Positions 63,108-64,000 of a stretch of 64,000 bases of DNA are shown in pieces. The DNA is from G965232465 sp965232465. GTDB taxonomy: Bacteria; Pseudomonadota; Alphaproteobacteria; JAQWUY01. The DNA is taken from contig OZ246977.1 in assembly GCA_965232465.1 (NCBI GenBank), forward strand, positions 1,302,001-1,366,000. Direction: 5' to 3'. Every line of letters starts with the position of its first letter. Position 1 is the stretch's first letter. The position numbers and the translations under genes were made by a program. The notes beneath the pieces are model-generated. The model was not told the DNA's origin and did no database searches. It saw only the letters and a program-made list of their open reading frames with translations.

Positions 63108-63364
63108 TTTATCAAGCTATCTGTATACTTTATCAATTTATCGACTATGTCTTGAAATTTTGGATGTGGGCATTGTTGATACCGCACCATATACAGTATA
63201 TTTTGGTCGGTCAGTTCCAAAAATTCCAGTAACAGGTTCAATTCTGTATCACTAGCATTGGGGACAAAGTGTGCAGAAAAACCCTGTAACAATTGGTTAC
63301 CCTCAAGCGTACCACGATATTTAGCTTTGTAAAGAATTTTTTTTTGTACATCTGACTTTTGCAT
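63104..63364 (-). CDS. sdhE: Succinate dehydrogenase assembly factor SdhE
   Basis: 86-residue FAD assembly factor (YgfY/DUF339). Family signature KYRGTLEGNQLLQGF (the RGxxE motif that promotes flavinylation) and LLEFLELTDQNILYMV. I start it at ATG 63364. The longer frame from 63409 would run into the recG start region. It overlaps mfd by 4 nt and diverges from recG, the usual alphaproteobacterial recG-sdhE-mfd arrangement. Confidence 0.9.
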   Translation of the reverse strand: MQKSDVQKKILYKAKYRGTLEGNQLLQGFSAHFVPNASDTELNLLLEFLELTDQNILYMVRYQQCPHPKFQDIVDKLIKYTDSLIK

Positions 63365-63411
63365 GTATAATATATACACTAAAAATATAAATGATACAAG
63401 GATGGGCACAT

Positions 63412-64000
63412 ATGCGACCAGAATCTTTATTTGGATTATTCAGCCCTATTACCGCCTTAAATGGCGTTGGGCAAAAGACGGCGGATGCGGTGGGCAATCT
63501 GTGTGGCAATCGAGTCATAGATGTTTTAAAACATATTCCAAGGGATTATATCACCCGCACCCACTTCGATAATATCGCCCTTGCAATATTTGGGGATATA
63601 CCCATATTACAAGTTACTATACAAAGACACATCGTTCCCCCCCGACACAGCAAATCTCCATATCGCTTGGTAGTGGGCGATGATACAGGCACATTAGACC
63701 TGATATATTTTAAAGCAGGCGAATCCTATATGAAAAAAAATTATGCTGTTGGTGATTCGGTTTTTGTGTCCGGACGGTTGGAAATCCACAACGATTGTAA
63801 ACAGATTATCCACCCAGATTATGTGGAAAAAGACATTTTAAAAATTCCTTTGTGTTCGCCCATATATACGCAATCTGCACGGATTTCTTCAAAAATGATT
63901 CATAAAATTGCTTTGCAATGTTTACAAAAAATATCCCCCTTAGACGAATGGATTGACCCTACATTGATACAAAAATATACCTTTATGCCATTTGGACAAG
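63412..64000 (+). CDS. recG: ATP-dependent DNA helicase RecG (5' part, runs off the window)
   Basis: 196 codons are visible. MRPESLFGLFSPITALNGVG, QKTADAVGN and VIDVLKHIPRDYITR are the RecG N-terminal helical/wedge start. An OB-fold wedge follows (YRLVVGDDTGTLDLIYFKAG, VFVSGRLEIHNDCKQIIHPDYV). The ATPase motifs lie beyond the window. AAGGAT is 8 nt before the ATG. RecG remodels stalled replication forks. Confidence 0.93.
   Translation, partial: MRPESLFGLFSPITALNGVGQKTADAVGNLCGNRVIDVLKHIPRDYITRTHFDNIALAIFGDIPILQVTIQRHIVPPRHSKSPYRLVVGDDTGTLDLIYFKAGESYMKKNYAVGDSVFVSGRLEIHNDCKQIIHPDYVEKDILKIPLCSPIYTQSARISSKMIHKIALQCLQKISPLDEWIDPTLIQKYTFMPFGQ

Overview
The window looks like chromosome from an AT-rich alphaproteobacterium, probably host-associated. 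The evidence is gene order: rimP-nusA-ylxR-infB-rbfA, yceD-plsX-fabH-ihfA-merR, recG/sdhE-mfd, glnB-glnA and nrdA-nrdB-grx are arrangements typical of that class. Most genes use ordinary sigma70-like promoters and the standard code. I cannot name the genus. An inverse-autotransporter adhesin, a BCCT osmolyte transporter, polyol uptake and decaying genes fit a gut or host-associated lifestyle, but that is inference.

Layout. 1-4.1 kb: a large intimin-like adhesin on the minus strand, whose promoter spacer contains a 14-nt A tract. 4.2-9.9 kb: translation/transcription operon (rimP, nusA, ylxR, infB, rbfA) behind a promoter and an attenuator-like hairpin. 9.9-17.7 kb: mutS, pdxY, and a class I ribonucleotide reductase operon (nrdA-nrdB-grx). 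17.9-21.9 kb: thiazole branch of thiamine synthesis (thiO, thiS, thiG, a TenI-like gene), a DedA/YqaA protein and a DsbB-like protein. 21.9-23.7 kb: copper module (csoR plus a Tat-exported multicopper oxidase) with a CsoR-type operator in the promoter.

23.7-34.6 kb is an accessory island of visibly lower GC. It holds a two-gene operon of an actin/Hsp70-fold ATPase and a large SNF2/RapA-type helicase (a defence-like module I cannot match to a named system), two inverted IS256-family copies, an IS3-family copy, IS remnants, a tRNA-Asn 3' fragment, and the wreck of a GIY-YIG/RAMA plus N6-adenine methyltransferase cassette. One IS256 copy sits in the GIY-YIG gene with a clean 8-bp target duplication, and its removal restores a 218-codon frame.

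34.6-41.1 kb: HD hydrolase, DEAD-box helicase, a structured intergenic element, alpha/beta hydrolase, tRNA-His, a HEPN protein beside that tRNA, glnB-glnA with a sigma54-type promoter, and ogt. 41.2-46.8 kb: polyol (probably xylitol) ABC transporter, a xylitol-dehydrogenase-like enzyme and a stub of a xylulokinase gene. 46.9-50.5 kb: BCCT transporter, a small hydrophobic-peptide/membrane-protein pair that looks like a bacteriocin or toxin cassette, an amino-acid binding protein and an FMN reductase. 50.6-64 kb: maeB, tRNA-Ser, parE, merR-ihfA-fabH-plsX-yceD, infA, an aminoglycoside-phosphotransferase-fold kinase, mfd, sdhE and the start of recG, which runs off the window.
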